This document shows, piece after piece, positions 27,198-36,251 of a stretch of DNA of 64,000 bases. The position numbers and the translations under genes are program-made. Within the stretch, counting starts at the first letter, position 1, and every line of letters begins with the position of its first letter. The notes beneath the pieces are model-generated. The model saw only the letters and a list, made by a program, of their open reading frames with translations. It searched no databases and was not told the origin of the DNA. Origin of the DNA: Segetibacter sp. (lineage in GTDB: Bacteria > Bacteroidota > Bacteroidia > Chitinophagales > Chitinophagaceae); NCBI GenBank assembly GCA_028288485.1, contig JAQBNO010000154.1:1-64000 (forward strand). The letters run 5' to 3'.

Positions 27198-27844
27198 TAT
27201 TTCTTTTTTATTAAAAGTAATCCGTCTCTAATAGTTAGCATAACCTGCTCAACTCTAGAGTCGTTAGATACATGTTTATTGAATGCGTCTATTGCTATAG
27301 CATTCTTTCCTTTAATCGGCTCGTCTAGTACTTGCCCGTGAAATAATACGTTATCTGCAATGATAACGCCTTTTTCAGATAGCCGCGGCAAAATTAGCTC
27401 ATAATATTCTACATAGCCAACTTTATCCGCGTCAATAAATACCAGGTCCCATTCATACGGCAATGTTGGGATTATCTCTTTTGCATTTCCTACATGTAAA
27501 ATAATCAGATTCTCTTTACCAGCTACTTTAAAATTTTTTAATGCTGTAGCCGCGTCTTCTTCTCTCAACTCAATTGTGTGTAATTCTCCGCCTTTCTTTT
27601 GTAATCCTTCCGCAAGGCATATTGCACTATAGCCAGTAAAGGTGCCTATTTCTAGAACGTATTTTGGATTAATAATATTACTAATAAATGAAAGAAATTT
27701 GCCTTGTATATGGCCGCTGATCATATGCGCCTGCGGATGCTCTTTTACCGTTTCCTCATTTATTTGCTTCAAAACTGAATCTTCCGGGCTTGTAAACTTT
27801 GTAATATAGTTTTCCGCTACCGGGGAAATTACTTCATTCGGCAT
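27197..27844 (-). CDS. SAM-dependent O-methyltransferase (catechol OMT-like)
   Basis: A 215-residue class I methyltransferase. The SAM site is VLEIGTFTGYSAICLAEGL, HTIELREED is the acidic end of strand 2, and WDLVFIDADKVGYVEYYE carries the metal-binding aspartates typical of the catechol/caffeoyl-CoA OMT family. IIADNVLFHGQV completes the metal site. Cytoplasmic, divalent-metal dependent; the substrate is unknown. It is first in a likely operon with the glucosaminidase and hpt genes. Confidence 0.9.
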   Translation of the reverse strand: MPNEVISPVAENYITKFTSPEDSVLKQINEETVKEHPQAHMISGHIQGKFLSFISNIINPKYVLEIGTFTGYSAICLAEGLQKKGGELHTIELREEDAATALKNFKVAGKENLIILHVGNAKEIIPTLPYEWDLVFIDADKVGYVEYYELILPRLSEKGVIIADNVLFHGQVLDEPIKGKNAIAIDAFNKHVSNDSRVEQVMLTIRDGLLLIKKK

Positions 27845-28106
27845 GTCGTAAAACTAACGATAAATGAAATCAATTAAATACAGCTTGGTTTATATAAAAC
27901 TGTTAATAAAGTAGTGATACTACTTTTAATAGTCGAAATGACAGCAGGAAAGGCTGCAATCAATACACTTTTAAAGTAGCCGTAATTATAAATGATTTTT
28001 TTGGTTACCGGCTTTTGAATGTATCCTGGTGCATCCTACTAATGAGCTCGTTTTTGCTGTCTTGATTTTTATTTTTTTTGATACGGCCTTTTTGTACAAT
28101 AAGAAT

Positions 28107-28231
28107 CATCGTTGCTACGCTCAGTTCAACTTTTAATTCTTCGATAGAACTTAGCTCAGTGTACCCTGAGCTAAACCGAAGGGTGCACTGAGGTTGCCGA
28201 ACGGGTACCCTGAGCTAAGCCGAAGGGTCAC
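28107..28231 (+). repeat. Stem-loop subfamily repeat with internal duplication
   Basis: Begins CATCGTTGCTACGCTCAGTT and ends in two copies of GTACCCTGAGCTAARCCGAA followed by GGGT (28161 and 28206). The duplicated 3' half resembles the common CCTGAGC-TGTCGAAGGG repeat found in many bacterial genomes. Confidence 0.6.
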
Positions 28232-28514
28232 AATCCTTTCGTCTGCATTGCCAGTGACAACAAAAGAGTAAAGTTGTTGCCTGTTTTTATGGATTGGTAT
28301 TATAATATTCGCTTCTGACGACAGTTATTGCATAAGGGACGTCAGCCGGTTGGGTGCCAGGGCGAAGGCATGCCGAAACAGCGAAGCGGTTTCAGAAACA
28401 AAGTTTCGATGGCAAGCCGGAGAGTCCGGGTTGCGATAACGAAGCCACGAGGCTCGAGCTATCAATGATCGCACTAAAAGTTCATTTTGTATGGTTTGAG
28501 GGCCGCCCCTAAGG

Positions 28515-28538
28515 TTTCTTGCGTCACACACTTGTACC
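28515..28538 (-). repeat. Dispersed element, left arm of a convergent pair
   Basis: TTTCTTGCGTCACACACTTG then TACC. It faces the copy at 28618-28641 across about 80 nt. Confidence 0.8.
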
Positions 28539-28617
28539 GCCCCAAACGGTTAAACAAGTTCCAGGTAAGCAGGAACCGGCAAGTTAACTCGTGAAAAAAG
28601 CCGACATAAAAATATAG

Positions 28618-28641
28618 GGTACAAGGGAGTGACACAACCGG
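28618..28641 (+). repeat. Dispersed element, right arm of a convergent pair
   Basis: GGTACAAGGGAGTGACACAA then CCGG. The CCGG end is shared with the right arms at 50542-50566 and 63187-63209. Confidence 0.8.
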
Positions 28642-28796
28642 AGCTGAATAAAGAACAGGTGATGGTTACCAAACAATAAAACGGACTTATTGCATAACTC
28701 GGCCGTTTGTTAAATCGCTGCTTATAATATCTAAACCAACCGCTTATTTCGGGGTTGTTAGAGTTAATGATTATTTTTAGCGCTTAAATTTTTAAG

Positions 28797-30959
28797 ATGA
28801 GAAACACGGCGCTCACACTTCTATTGCTACCCTTTTTATGTATTGCCCAAAACAAAAAAATAACCTTAGATGACGTTTACAGGATCGGAACATTCAAGGC
28901 GGAATCTGTTCCCGGTTTCCGCAGCATGAACGATGGAAAGTATTTTACTAAAAGTTCAGCAACAGGTTTACTAAAAAATAATTTTATCACCGGAGAAACG
29001 GTAGAAACTCTAATAAATGCTTCAGACGTAAAAAATGAAAAAGGAGAAACCCTGCCAGTCGATGATATAGAATGGAACAAAAATGAAAAAAAGATCCTGG
29101 TTTTTATAGGCAGGGAAAAAATTTATCGCAGAAGCAGCAAGGCAATTGTATATGCCTATGATGTGCAAACAAAGCAGGCGGTAAAAGTAGATACGGGCAA
29201 AATTATTCACGCCACCTATTCTCCCGATGGTAACAAAGTGGCTTTCGTAAAAAACAATAACCTGTATTTCAAAAATCTTGTGACCAGCCAAACGACACAG
29301 GTTACCAACGATGGTGAATGGAACAAGATAATAAATGGTAATGCTGACTGGGTATATGAAGAAGAGTTTGAATTTACGAGGGCTTTCCAGTGGAGTAAGA
29401 ACGGCACTTACCTGGCTTATTATAAATTTAACGAAAGCAAGGTTCCTGAATTTAGTATGACGATGTATAACGGTTTGTACCCGACCCAATACAGCTTTAA
29501 ATACCCTAAAGCGGGAGAACCTAATTCAGCTCTTGAAATCCACATTTATAATATCGCTACAGGAAAAGATGTAAAAGCAGATATCGGCCAGGAAACAGAC
29601 ATTTATATCCCGCGTATTAAATGGACCGAGGACGATAACAAACTTGGTATCGCCTGGATGAACCGCCTGCAAAATCATTTAAAATGGCTGGTAGCTGATG
29701 CAACCACGGGTACAACTTCTGCGCTGTACGATGAGACCAATAAATACTACGTTGAGATCAATGATGACCTGCAGTTTTTAGCCGGGGGACAGCACTTTAT
29801 TACAACCAGCGAAAAAAACGGTTTCAAGCATATTTACCTGTACCGGATGAACGGCGAAATGCAAGCACAGCTTACCAACGGGAACTTCGATGTAGATAAC
29901 ATTTTAGGTATAGATGAAAAAGTGAGGACGGTTTATTATACTGCCGCCTATGCCTCGCCTATGGACAGGCAATTATTTGCTGTAAATTATGGCGACAAGA
30001 AAACTGCTCCGCGACAAATTACAAAGGGTGCAGGTACACACAAAATTGATATGAATAGCGACTTTACCTATTATGTAGATACCTATTCCGACATTAACAC
30101 CCCGCCTGTAGTTGCCATTTACGACATTAAAGGAAAGCCGGTTAAAACCCTTGTAGACAATGCCGGGCTCAAAAACAAGATGACAGCTTATTCAATTGGC
30201 CAGGCTACTTTTATTAGGGTTCCAAACTCCAAGGGCGATTCCTTAAATGGATGGATGCTGAAACCTGTAAATTTTGATGTAACAAAAAAATATCCTGTTC
30301 TGTTTTGCAACTATGGCGGGCCGGGCAGTCAACAGGTTACTGACAAGTGGGGGACTGTTAGTTTCTGGCACCAGTATCTTGCTCAAAACGGCTATATAAT
30401 CGTTTCGTTTGATAATACAGGTACCGGTTTCCGCGGCGAGGACTTTAAAAAGAAAACGTACCTGCAGATGGGAAAACTTGAAATTGAAGACCAGGTTGAC
30501 GCTGCCAGGTTTTTAGGAACGCTCCCTTACATAGACAAAGCCAGGATCGGACACTGGGGATGGAGCTATGGTGGGTTTATGAGTAGTCTTGCCATTACAA
30601 AAGGCGCCGATGTGTTTAAATCGGCAGTAGCTGTTGCACCGGTTACCAGTTGGAGATTTTATGATAACATCTATACCGAAAGGTTTATGCGCACGCCACA
30701 GGAAAACCCGAAAGGATACGATGATAACTCACCTCTAAATTTTACCGACAGGATAAAAGGAAAATTTCTCATCATTCATGGAACAGGGGATGACAACGTA
30801 CATTTCCAGAACTCGGTAATGATGGTTGACAAAATGATACAAAATAATGTAGATTTTGAAAGCGCCTATTATCCCAATAAAAGCCATGGCATTTCGGGTG
30901 GAAACACAACCTACCATATTTATAAAAAAATGACAGATTTCATTTTAAGAAATTTATAA
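28797..30959 (+). CDS. S9 family peptidase, dipeptidyl peptidase IV-like
   Basis: A 720-residue exported serine peptidase. A signal peptide ends near residue 18 (LCIAQ). The DPP IV N-terminal beta-propeller (about 40-470) contains the substrate N-terminus-binding pair in YEEEFEFTRAFQWS. The C-terminal alpha/beta hydrolase domain has the nucleophile in GWSYGGF (about Ser590), an aspartate in HGTGDDNVHF (about 666) and a histidine in NKSHGI (about 697). The family removes X-Pro dipeptides or tripeptides from peptide N-termini. It likely acts in the periplasm. A terminator follows at 30980. Confidence 0.94.
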   Translation: MRNTALTLLLLPFLCIAQNKKITLDDVYRIGTFKAESVPGFRSMNDGKYFTKSSATGLLKNNFITGETVETLINASDVKNEKGETLPVDDIEWNKNEKKILVFIGREKIYRRSSKAIVYAYDVQTKQAVKVDTGKIIHATYSPDGNKVAFVKNNNLYFKNLVTSQTTQVTNDGEWNKIINGNADWVYEEEFEFTRAFQWSKNGTYLAYYKFNESKVPEFSMTMYNGLYPTQYSFKYPKAGEPNSALEIHIYNIATGKDVKADIGQETDIYIPRIKWTEDDNKLGIAWMNRLQNHLKWLVADATTGTTSALYDETNKYYVEINDDLQFLAGGQHFITTSEKNGFKHIYLYRMNGEMQAQLTNGNFDVDNILGIDEKVRTVYYTAAYASPMDRQLFAVNYGDKKTAPRQITKGAGTHKIDMNSDFTYYVDTYSDINTPPVVAIYDIKGKPVKTLVDNAGLKNKMTAYSIGQATFIRVPNSKGDSLNGWMLKPVNFDVTKKYPVLFCNYGGPGSQQVTDKWGTVSFWHQYLAQNGYIIVSFDNTGTGFRGEDFKKKTYLQMGKLEIEDQVDAARFLGTLPYIDKARIGHWGWSYGGFMSSLAITKGADVFKSAVAVAPVTSWRFYDNIYTERFMRTPQENPKGYDDNSPLNFTDRIKGKFLIIHGTGDDNVHFQNSVMMVDKMIQNNVDFESAYYPNKSHGISGGNTTYHIYKKMTDFILRNL

Positions 30960-30979
30960 AAAAGATAGATCTTTTTGAT

Positions 30980-31007
30980 GCCGGTGCCCACAGTGCCGGC
31001 TTTTTTT
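30980..31007 (+). terminator. Rho-independent terminator
   Basis: GCCGG, an 11-nt loop, CCGGC, then TTTTTTT directly after the DPP IV-like gene. Confidence 0.75.
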
Positions 31008-31118
31008 ATTTCTGCAATAAGGAAAAGGCGGTTGAGTAGTAATTGAAATATGAACAAGTTCAAAAGCTATATTTCAAAGAGAAAGTCAAATAACTGAGAT
31101 GATGATCGGGAGAAAAAT

Positions 31119-31180
31119 AAAAAAGGGCCAGGATAGAAATCCAGCCCTGTTTTAATCCAATATTCTATGAAAAACCACTT
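31119..31180 (+). repeat. 62-bp direct repeat with terminator-like hairpin, copy 1
   Basis: Identical over 62 bp to 31348-31409. AAAAAA precedes GGGCCAGGAT, loop AGAA, ATCCAGCCC, then TGTTTTAAT. It ends inside a short ORF starting ATGAAAAACCACTT. Confidence 0.85.
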
Positions 31181-31220
31181 ATATAGAGTGTATATGAGAG
31201 CTTTAAGTTGCACGGATTAA
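31167..31220 (+). CDS. Mini-ORF 1 (17 aa) downstream of hairpin
   Basis: ATG at 31167 encodes MKNHLYRVYMRALSCTD. It shares MKNHLYR at the start and A-SCT near the end with mini-ORF 2. It could be a leader peptide, or the surviving 5' end of a decayed gene, since MKNHLYR-like starts with basic residues resemble signal peptides of TonB-linked proteins. No downstream gene is in frame. Coding status is uncertain. Confidence 0.3.
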   Translation: MKNHLYRVYMRALSCTD

Positions 31221-31347
31221 GATATTTATTTAATAAAAGGCATTGTTTAATAGACTGTTAGGCAAATTTGAATATGTGAGTGTCCCAAAACGGGAAGCAG
31301 AGTAGGCAATGGAGAAAGAGCGGGGAGGTAGTTATAGAAATAAGCAA

Positions 31348-31409
31348 AAAAAAGGGCCAGGATAGAAATCCAGCCCTGTTTTAATCCAATATTCTATGAA
31401 AAACCACTT
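31348..31409 (+). repeat. 62-bp direct repeat with terminator-like hairpin, copy 2
   Basis: Second perfect copy of the 31119-31180 element, 229 bp downstream. Both carry the same hairpin and the same distance from hairpin to ATG. Confidence 0.85.
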
Positions 31410-31464
31410 GTATAGAAGCTTTATAAAAGCGGGAAGTTGCACAGTCGGGCACGTTAATTTCTAA
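31396..31464 (+). CDS. Mini-ORF 2 (22 aa) downstream of hairpin
   Basis: ATG at 31396 encodes MKNHLYRSFIKAGSCTVGHV and two further residues. It is a diverged homologue of mini-ORF 1 beyond the identical 62-bp block, so similarity extends through GAAGTTGCAC or TAAGTTGCAC. Coding status is uncertain. Confidence 0.3.
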   Translation: MKNHLYRSFIKAGSCTVGHVNF

Positions 31465-31620
31465 GTTTCGTTCTACAAGCGGATAAGGTATTTTTCAATG
31501 CTCTGTTTGCAGAAAAAAAGGGAACGCTCACGTTTCAGGATTCGTTGTCGCAAAAAATATTATTCAAGGGCACATTCGGGCGAAGGGTAATTGTACTTTT
31601 ACCAAAATCATTGCTTTCTC

Positions 31621-32187
31621 ATGTCCAATAAAATTTTAATAGCTGTTAGTGGAGCAAGTGGAGCGATCTATCCAAAACTTTTAATTGACAAATTATTACT
31701 TATAAAAGATCAGTGGGAAGAATTAAGCGTAGTAATGAGCACCAATGCAAAACAGATTTGGGCCACAGAATTAGGAAATGAAGATTATAAGAATCTCCCG
31801 GTGCGTTTTTTCGAAAAAAATGATTTTAATGCACCCTTCGCCTCAGGTTCAGCTAAGTATAATATCATGATAGTTTCGCCTTGTAGCATGGGCACTCTAT
31901 CGCGTATTGCAACAGGAATTAGCAATGACCTGGTTACACGGGCAGCAGATGTAATTTTGAAAGAAAGGCGAAAACTGGTATTGATGCTGAGAGAAACTCC
32001 TTACAGCTTAATTCATATTAAAAATATGGAAGCCGTTACACTTGCAGGTGGCGTCATTTGCCCTGCCACTCCATCTTTTTACAGCAGACCGGCAACGATT
32101 GAAGAAGCAGCGATGACGGTGGTTGATCGGCTATTGGATATTGCAGGATTAGATGTTAATGCTTATAGATGGGGAAGCAGAGGGTGA
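31621..32187 (+). CDS. ubiX: Flavin prenyltransferase UbiX
   Basis: A 188-residue flavoprotein that prenylates FMN to make the cofactor of UbiD-type decarboxylases. The N-terminal ILIAVSGASGAIYPKLL, the central PCSMGTLSRIATGISNDLV and the ERRKLVLMLRETPYS loop are diagnostic. ICPATPSFYSRP near the C-terminus is also standard. The track start at 31591 adds ten residues; the ATG at 31621 gives the usual MSNKILIAVSG start. No ubiD gene lies in this window. Confidence 0.93.
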   Translation: MSNKILIAVSGASGAIYPKLLIDKLLLIKDQWEELSVVMSTNAKQIWATELGNEDYKNLPVRFFEKNDFNAPFASGSAKYNIMIVSPCSMGTLSRIATGISNDLVTRAADVILKERRKLVLMLRETPYSLIHIKNMEAVTLAGGVICPATPSFYSRPATIEEAAMTVVDRLLDIAGLDVNAYRWGSRG

Positions 32188-32310
32188 TGGGTGAATGGAT
32201 GTATGGGCAATGGTGAAAAGTCAAAAGCCGAACGTGAAACCCTACTACCGGTAATTTGCAGCCGGTAACGGGGAACCCCTGTAACCTGCACGTTGCAACT
32301 TCCTAAAACA
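32186..32310. repeat. Degenerate short-word arrays after ubiX
   Basis: GGTGATGGGTGAATGGATGT is followed by GCCGGTAACGGGGAACCCCT and GTAACCTGCACGTTGCAACT. The first matches the complement of the array at 19163, the second resembles the array upstream of guaB. Confidence 0.35.
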
Positions 32311-32938
32311 ACCCAAACAACTGTGCATCAATTTTACCAAGAATTTCTCCCATATCCTCCACTTTTTCAGCAAATTTGTTTTTATCCACGTCAATAATCA
32401 ACAACGCCCCTTCCCTGTAACCTTCAATCCATTTGTTGTAATAATCGTTCAGTTTCTTAAGGTAATCGAGCCTGATATTCTCTTCATATTCCCTTCCCCT
32501 TTTCTGAATTTGACCAACGAGTGTTGGCACCGAGGCCTTCAGGTAAATCAACAAATCGGGCGGCTTGACCATTGATCTCAAAGTTTGAAAAAACTGGAAG
32601 TAATTTTCAAAATCGCGTTTGCTCATTAAACCCATATCGTGGAGGTTGGGAGCAAAAATGTGGGCGTCTTCGTAGATAGTCCTGTCCTGGATGATAGTCT
32701 CCGTTCCCCGTTCGATTTCCAGTAGCTGATTTAAACGGCTGTTTAAAAAGTAGATCTGCAGGTTAAAACTCCATCTTGGCATATCTTCATAAAAATCGTT
32801 CAGGTAAGGATTATTGGCCACATCCTCAAACTGTGGAATCCATTTGTAATGCTTACTTAGCGCTTCCGTTAGCGTGGTTTTACCTGCTCCAATGTTGCCT
32901 GCAACTGCTATATGTTTGGGTTTGTTTGTTTTTGACAT
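32303..32938 (-). CDS. Deoxynucleoside kinase
   Basis: A 211-residue salvage kinase that phosphorylates deoxyadenosine, deoxyguanosine or deoxycytidine. The P-loop GNIGAGKTTL is at residues 14-23, RTIYEDAHIFAPNLHDMG holds the ERS/DR-like catalytic region, and LIYLKASVPTLVGQIQKRGREYEENI forms the LID with arginines. Cytoplasmic. It is 71 bp from trpS on the same strand; no promoter consensus was noted between them. Confidence 0.9.
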   Translation of the reverse strand: MSKTNKPKHIAVAGNIGAGKTTLTEALSKHYKWIPQFEDVANNPYLNDFYEDMPRWSFNLQIYFLNSRLNQLLEIERGTETIIQDRTIYEDAHIFAPNLHDMGLMSKRDFENYFQFFQTLRSMVKPPDLLIYLKASVPTLVGQIQKRGREYEENIRLDYLKKLNDYYNKWIEGYREGALLIIDVDKNKFAEKVEDMGEILGKIDAQLFGLF

Positions 32939-33009
32939 CTTAAAATATTACCGGAGTTACTAAACTAGGTTGTCTAAAGTAAAGGATTTATTTTATTATA
33001 GCAGCAATA

Positions 33010-34011
33010 TTAAAAGTAGTTTAGCCCCATGCTTTCACGTACCAATTCCATAGTTGCCCGGGCGCTTTTTCGTGCCTTTTCAGCACCTGTTTCCATGATT
33101 TGTTTAAGATAGGCTTCATTGCCTAAAATGCCCTCCACTTTTTCGCGAATTGGCGCTATAAATCTTACCATGTCTTCGGCCAACTGTTTTTTCATATCAC
33201 CGTATCGTATGTTGCAGTTATTGTAGTCATTTTCAAACTCATTCACCACAGCACCGTCCGATACCAGTTTCATCAGCAGGAAAATATTTTCAATGTAAGG
33301 TGGCTTTTCCGAGTTTTGTTCTGTCGGTCCGCTGTCCGTTTTGGCTTTCATCACCTTCTTCCTGATCATGTCGTCACTGTCGGCAAGGTAAAGCGTGGCC
33401 ATCTGGTTCTCGCTCTTGCTCATTTTACCCGCACCATCGAGGCTCGGCACCTTAACCAGTTGATCATTATAATTGAAAGCCTGCGGTTCGGGAAAAACAT
33501 CTCCATACCTGTGATTGAAACGATTTGCAAAGTTCCTTGCCATCTCAAGATGCTGCTCCTGGTCCTTACCAACAGGAACCAGCGATGCACGGTGTAAAAT
33601 AATATCAGCGGCCTGCAAAACAGGGTAAGTAAGCAACCCGGCATTTTGATTATCGGGTTGTAAACGTACCTTATCTTTAAAGGTCACCGTCTTTTCCAGC
33701 TCGCCTTTGTACGCCAGCATATTCAGGTACAGGTATAACTCGGTCGTTTCGTGAACATGGCTCTGGCAATACAGAGCCACTTTGTCAGGGTTTAACCCAC
33801 AGGCAATATTCTCCGCCAAAACCCTGTGTACATTCGATTTCAGTTCCTTTGTATCAGGATGTGTAGTTAACGAATGGAGGTCGGCCACCATAAAAAAGCA
33901 TTCAAATTCTTCCTGCATGCGCACGTAATTGCGAATGGCACCAAAGTAGTTGCCAAGGTGCAAAAATCCTGTGGGCCTGATCCCACTCATTACAATAGGT
34001 TTTCCTTCCAT
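33010..34011 (-). CDS. trpS: Tryptophanyl-tRNA synthetase
   Basis: A 333-residue class Ic synthetase that charges tRNA-Trp. The HIGH-type motif is PTGFLHLGNYFGAI (residues 13-26) and the KMSKS motif is GAGKMSKSENQ (near residue 195). MVADLHSLTTHPD and PVLQAADIILHRASLVPVGKDQ line the active site. Length is normal for bacterial TrpS. Confidence 0.97.
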   Translation of the reverse strand: MEGKPIVMSGIRPTGFLHLGNYFGAIRNYVRMQEEFECFFMVADLHSLTTHPDTKELKSNVHRVLAENIACGLNPDKVALYCQSHVHETTELYLYLNMLAYKGELEKTVTFKDKVRLQPDNQNAGLLTYPVLQAADIILHRASLVPVGKDQEQHLEMARNFANRFNHRYGDVFPEPQAFNYNDQLVKVPSLDGAGKMSKSENQMATLYLADSDDMIRKKVMKAKTDSGPTEQNSEKPPYIENIFLLMKLVSDGAVVNEFENDYNNCNIRYGDMKKQLAEDMVRFIAPIREKVEGILGNEAYLKQIMETGAEKARKSARATMELVRESMGLNYF

Positions 34012-34332
34012 AAAGACGGCGAAGATAGGGAATGGAAAAGAGTTGTGAAACCCTGAATGATGTGTTTGCCTCCAAAAATCAAATTACAATTTTCCACGAC
34101 TTGATATCTTTTGGTACTTAACATATTGCTGCTATTTAGCCTCGTTGCGTCGCACTCTTGTACTATTTTAAATATTTCAGCAAATAAATCCACACATTTA
34201 TATTCTTTATGTTTATCTCTGACTGGGTTTCTTTTTGGCATTAGCTGTGCATTCAGCTATCGTATAAACAGTTAATTCAATATTAGATTAGTAATTTTTT
34301 GATGATTTTGAAGACAAAATAAAAAGTAAGAC
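34012..34332. other. Intergenic region with one dispersed element
   Basis: A 321-bp divergent gap between trpS and the GNAT gene. It contains the element at 34141-34164 and otherwise nothing I can name. Confidence 0.5.
34141..34164 (-). repeat. Dispersed intergenic element, short subfamily copy
   Basis: CTCGTTGCGTCGCACTCTTG then TACT on the plus strand. This is the GCGACGCAA variant in minus orientation. Confidence 0.75.
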
Positions 34333-34911
34333 ATGGTAAAGCTGGAATATTTCGACAGAGAAGACTTTAAGCAGTTAATAGAATGGATGAACAGTGAGCA
34401 TTTGATTACCAACTGGGCGGGGTCGCTGTTTAAATTCCCTCTCACCGAAGACAGCCTTGACTGGTACATACAAGACACCAATAACGCCGACGACTCTGAC
34501 GCTTTTATTTATAAAGCCGTGGACACAAAAACGGGCAAAACAGTTGGACATGTTTCGCTGGGAAGCATCAGCGAAAAAAACCGGGCAGGTAGAATAAGCA
34601 GGGTGCTCGTAGGAAATACTGCAGAAAGAGGAAAAGGCTATTGCTCCAAAATGATAAATGCAATTTTAAAAGTAGGGTTTGAAGAGCTGAAACTACACCG
34701 CATCAGCTTGGGCGTTTATGATTTCAATACAGCAGCAATTCGCTGTTACGAGAAATGCGGCTTCGTAAAAGAGGGCGTGATGAGAGATGTTTTAAGATAC
34801 CAGGACAACACTTATTGGAGCCTCATAGAAATGAGTATCCTGGAAGATGAGTGGCGCAAACTGCATCACAAGAAAAGCAAGGAACAGCCGGAAGATTGCA
34901 AGGAATGCTGA
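34333..34911 (+). CDS. GNAT family N-acetyltransferase (RimJ/RimL-like)
   Basis: A 192-residue acetyltransferase. The acetyl-CoA loop appears as VLVGNTAERGKGYCSKMINA, and LHRISLGVYDFNTAAIRCYEKCGFVKEG is the standard second half of the RimJ/RimL fold. It probably acetylates protein N-termini, an amino sugar or a small amine; the substrate is unknown. The C-terminal 20 residues are highly charged. Cytoplasmic and monocistronic. Confidence 0.85.
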   Translation: MVKLEYFDREDFKQLIEWMNSEHLITNWAGSLFKFPLTEDSLDWYIQDTNNADDSDAFIYKAVDTKTGKTVGHVSLGSISEKNRAGRISRVLVGNTAERGKGYCSKMINAILKVGFEELKLHRISLGVYDFNTAAIRCYEKCGFVKEGVMRDVLRYQDNTYWSLIEMSILEDEWRKLHHKKSKEQPEDCKEC

Positions 34912-35263
34912 AAAGCCGACTATCGCGGGAGAAATTAAGTCTTACAGGTATTGTGCGTCATTCAGCAGGCACACCGTATTGCTGTGCCTGCACTGAGGTA
35001 ACAAGAATCGCCAGGCAATCACACGCTTTCTTCCTGCTAAATAGCAGCACCAACGATGAACGGAATGCGACGCAACGATGTCTCCAATGAAAAACTTGCG
35101 CCGGTACCAGGAAAAACAAACCGGCATTCTGCATCCACCTGCCGACTTATTCTTATTCAATTCTAAAATCTCAATAAGAAAACTTCAAATTCTCACTCCA
35201 ATCTTTTTAAATGCCATAAATCATGGTTCTATATCTTTACAACCATTAAATGACTAAACCGTT
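34912..35263. other. Intergenic region with one dispersed element
   Basis: Contains the half-copy repeat at 35055-35080. No gene or RNA was recognised in this 352-bp gap. Confidence 0.5.
35055..35080 (+). repeat. Dispersed element, half copy
   Basis: GATGAACGGAATGCGACGCA then ACGATG, nearly identical to 19067-19092. Confidence 0.65.
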
Positions 35264-36238
35264 ATGTTGAAAGTTGGTGTATTTGGAGTTGGACATTTAG
35301 GTAAATTTCATCTCAATAACTGGCAGGAAATTGAAGGCGTTAAACTGGTGGGATTTTACGATCCGATTGACCAGACAGCTAAAGAAGTAGCAGAAAAATA
35401 TAATCTTAAACGATTTACAGATATTGATAGATTGATAGATGCATGTGATGCAGTAGATATTGTTGCACCAACCAATCACCACTTTGCTTTGTGCGAAAAA
35501 GCAATAAGGAAGGGAAAACACGTGTTTGTAGAGAAACCGCTGGCTAATACAATCGATGAAGGCCGGTTATTGGTGAACATGGCAAGGGAAGCTAATATAA
35601 AAATGCAGGTGGGACACGTAGAAAGGTTTAACCCGGCATTCCTCGCAATTAAAGATCTGAAGCTGAACCCGATGTTTATTGAAGTACATCGCCTCGCCCA
35701 GTTTAATCCACGCGGAACAGAAGTGAGCGTGATACTTGACCTGATGATACACGACATCGACATTATCCTGAATATTGTTGACAGTGACGTAAAACACATT
35801 TTTGCAAGCGGCGTGGCTGTTATGACCGACACGCCTGATATTGCCAACGTACGCATCGAGTTCAATAATGGCTGCGTAGCTAACCTTACCAGCAGCCGCA
35901 TCAGCATGAAGAAAATGCGGAAGATCCGTATGTTCCAAAAAGACAGTTATATCGGAATAGACTTCCTGGAAAAGAAAACGGAAGTAATAAAGTTAAAGCA
36001 GCCGGAAGACACAAACGTTTTTGCATTTGATATTGAAACACCTAACGGCAAAAAAACCATTGCTGTTGCCAACCCGCCTGTAAAAGACGCAAACGCAATA
36101 AAGCTCGAACTGGAGGCGTTTGCAGACTCAATTGTAAACAACAAGCCAACGGTGGTTAGTGAAATCGACGGATTCCTGGCTATGGAAGTAGCTCACCAGA
36201 TTTTAGAGAAGATCAGCCATTCGAGAGCTTTGTCGTAA
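35264..36238 (+). CDS. Gfo/Idh/MocA family oxidoreductase
   Basis: A 324-residue NAD(P)-dependent sugar dehydrogenase-like protein. The N-terminal Rossmann motif is GVFGVGHLGKFHL, followed by DAVDIVAPTNHHF and the conserved EKPLANT. HVERFNPAF and the C-terminal beta-sheet domain complete the fold. It sits 13 bp ahead of a sugar-phosphate transferase gene, so it probably makes or modifies a nucleotide sugar for surface polysaccharide. Substrate is inferred from this pairing only. Confidence 0.9.
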   Translation: MLKVGVFGVGHLGKFHLNNWQEIEGVKLVGFYDPIDQTAKEVAEKYNLKRFTDIDRLIDACDAVDIVAPTNHHFALCEKAIRKGKHVFVEKPLANTIDEGRLLVNMAREANIKMQVGHVERFNPAFLAIKDLKLNPMFIEVHRLAQFNPRGTEVSVILDLMIHDIDIILNIVDSDVKHIFASGVAVMTDTPDIANVRIEFNNGCVANLTSSRISMKKMRKIRMFQKDSYIGIDFLEKKTEVIKLKQPEDTNVFAFDIETPNGKKTIAVANPPVKDANAIKLELEAFADSIVNNKPTVVSEIDGFLAMEVAHQILEKISHSRALS

Positions 36239-36251
36239 GGGGACTGCTTAC

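Larger units (their letters stand above)
27845..28796. other. Long divergent intergenic region
   Basis: A 952-bp gap between divergent genes. It holds a stem-loop subfamily repeat (28107-28231) with a duplicated CCCTGAGCTAA-CGAAGGGT segment, a GC-richer tract (28330-28510) and an inverted pair of dispersed elements (28515-28641). The ORF at 28325-28531 starts inside a repeat and is not a gene. Confidence 0.55.

Noticed and set aside
28325-28531. 68-residue minus-strand ORF
   Set aside because: Its start lies in a dispersed element and the protein has no recognisable features.
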